Below are positions 14,135 through 14,262 of a stretch of 14,262 bases of DNA, piece after piece. The position numbers and the translations under genes were made by a program. Position 1 is the first letter of the stretch, and each line of letters begins with the position of its first letter. This DNA comes from Flavobacteriales bacterium UBA7443 (GTDB taxonomy: Bacteria; Bacteroidota; Bacteroidia; Flavobacteriales_D; Sanyastnellaceae). The notes under the pieces were generated by a model. It was not told where the DNA came from. It saw only the letters and a list, made by a program, of their open reading frames with translations, and ran no database searches. Where the stretch lies: positions 1-14,262 of the forward strand of contig DLQB01000139.1 of the NCBI GenBank assembly GCA_002477505.1, written 5' to 3'.

Positions 14135-14164
14135 GGAAGATAGTGTTTTTTGTTGTTTTGGCAA
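14135..14164 (-). promoter_or_regulatory. Candidate promoter for the Cys-rich protein gene
   Basis: On the minus strand TTG (14164-14162) is followed after 19 nt by TATCTTCC (14142-14135), a 4-of-6 match to the fixed bases of TAnnTTTG. The leader to the ATG at 14092 would be about 35-40 nt. It overlaps the divergent tRNA promoter, so the two could interfere. Confidence 0.28.
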
Positions 14165-14182
14165 TGCTTTTCCGTAACTTTG
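14153..14182 (+). promoter_or_regulatory. Bacteroidota-type promoter for tRNA-Ser
   Basis: TTG at 14153-14155, a 19-nt spacer, and TAACTTTG at 14175-14182 match both boxes of the consensus exactly. The predicted start lies around 14186-14190, about 25 nt before the mature tRNA 5' end at 14214. This is the best promoter match in the window. Confidence 0.7.
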
Positions 14183-14213
14183 TGCCCGCTTTGGAGACAT
14201 TCAAAGAATTTTA

Positions 14214-14262
14214 GGAGAGGTGCCAGAGTGGTAATGGAGCAGTTTGCTAAACTGTCGACGGG
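14214..14262 (+). tRNA. tRNA-Ser (anticodon GCU), partial, 5' 49 nt
   Basis: Acceptor 5' strand GGAGAGG (14214-14220), then TG, a D-arm with CCA/TGG stem (14223-14225 with 14235-14237) and GTGGTAA loop region, and an anticodon stem GCAGT/ACTGT (14239-14243 with 14251-14255) around the loop TTGCTAA. The anticodon is GCT at 14246-14248, reading AGC and AGU. The sequence then enters what should be the long class-II variable arm typical of tRNA-Ser and is cut by the window end, so the T-arm and 3' acceptor strand are not visible. Confidence 0.93.

Noticed and set aside
14214..14262. tRNA-Ser as an integration site for a genomic island
   Set aside because: Only the 5' part of the tRNA is visible; no integrase, direct repeat or island genes occur on the visible side, and the 3' side is outside the window.
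1..14262. A single novel multi-gene system (defence, biosynthetic or secretion cluster)
   Set aside because: Most genes are recognisable housekeeping or envelope families in ordinary arrangement; only the tandem OmpA pair and the Cys-rich protein look potentially lineage-specific, and nothing ties them into one system.

Overview
The window looks like ordinary chromosomal sequence of a member of the Bacteroidota, probably a Flavobacteriales or Chitinophagales relative with a genome near half GC (estimated by eye, not computed). The grounds are: a DUF5606 protein, which is a Bacteroidota family; the Bacteroidota-style pairing of a stand-alone HsdR-N nuclease with divergent holA; OmpA proteins with an N-terminal 'NGSFE' domain; a PafA-type phosphatase; few Shine-Dalgarno sequences; and promoter-like motifs that fit the Bacteroidota consensus (TTG, then about 19-20 nt, then TAnnTTTG).

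Layout. From the left edge to 7274 eight genes run on the minus strand. In transcription order they are a stand-alone PD-(D/E)XK/HsdR-N nuclease (7274-6774), a DUF5606 protein with a histone-H1-like Lys/Ala tail, 3-hydroxyacyl-CoA dehydrogenase (hbd), a voltage-gated-type potassium channel with a C-terminal zinc ribbon, a long-chain acyl-CoA synthetase, a PAP2-type phosphatase, the fluoride channel crcB, and a PafA-type secreted alkaline phosphatase cut by the left edge. Tight spacing (4-nt overlap of PAP2 and crcB, 7 nt between DUF5606 and hbd, 18 nt between hbd and the channel) suggests transcriptional units. Lipid metabolism (hbd, acyl-CoA synthetase), ion handling (K+ channel, CrcB) and phosphate-ester hydrolysis (PAP2, PafA) are neighbours but do not form a recognised single pathway.

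From 7335 the plus strand carries holA (DNA polymerase III delta subunit), then a 175-bp spacer with a candidate promoter and a 20-codon leader ORF, then two tandem exported proteins sharing one architecture: an N-terminal lectin-like or galactose-binding-like domain, a Cys-x-Cys linker, and a C-terminal OmpA peptidoglycan-binding domain. They converge, with only 9 bp between stop codons, on a minus-strand UMF1-family MFS transporter. That transporter is divergent from lhgO (L-2-hydroxyglutarate oxidase). A 209-bp spacer with several hairpins follows, including a strong minus-strand terminator. Then comes a minus-strand gene for a small exported Cys-rich, Ser/Lys/Ala-rich protein. At the right edge a well-matched Bacteroidota promoter drives the first 49 nt of tRNA-Ser(GCU).

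Nothing here is an obvious mobile element, CRISPR array, prophage or defence island. The most interesting points are: TAnnTTTG-type promoter motifs lying 4-8 nt upstream of several start codons (possible leaderless mRNAs); the tandem OmpA/CxC pair with one diverged copy; the small secreted protein with di-cysteine motifs; the DUF5606-histone-tail fusion with a 30-bp coding repeat; and a roughly 70-residue polar insert at the N-terminus of the PafA homologue.
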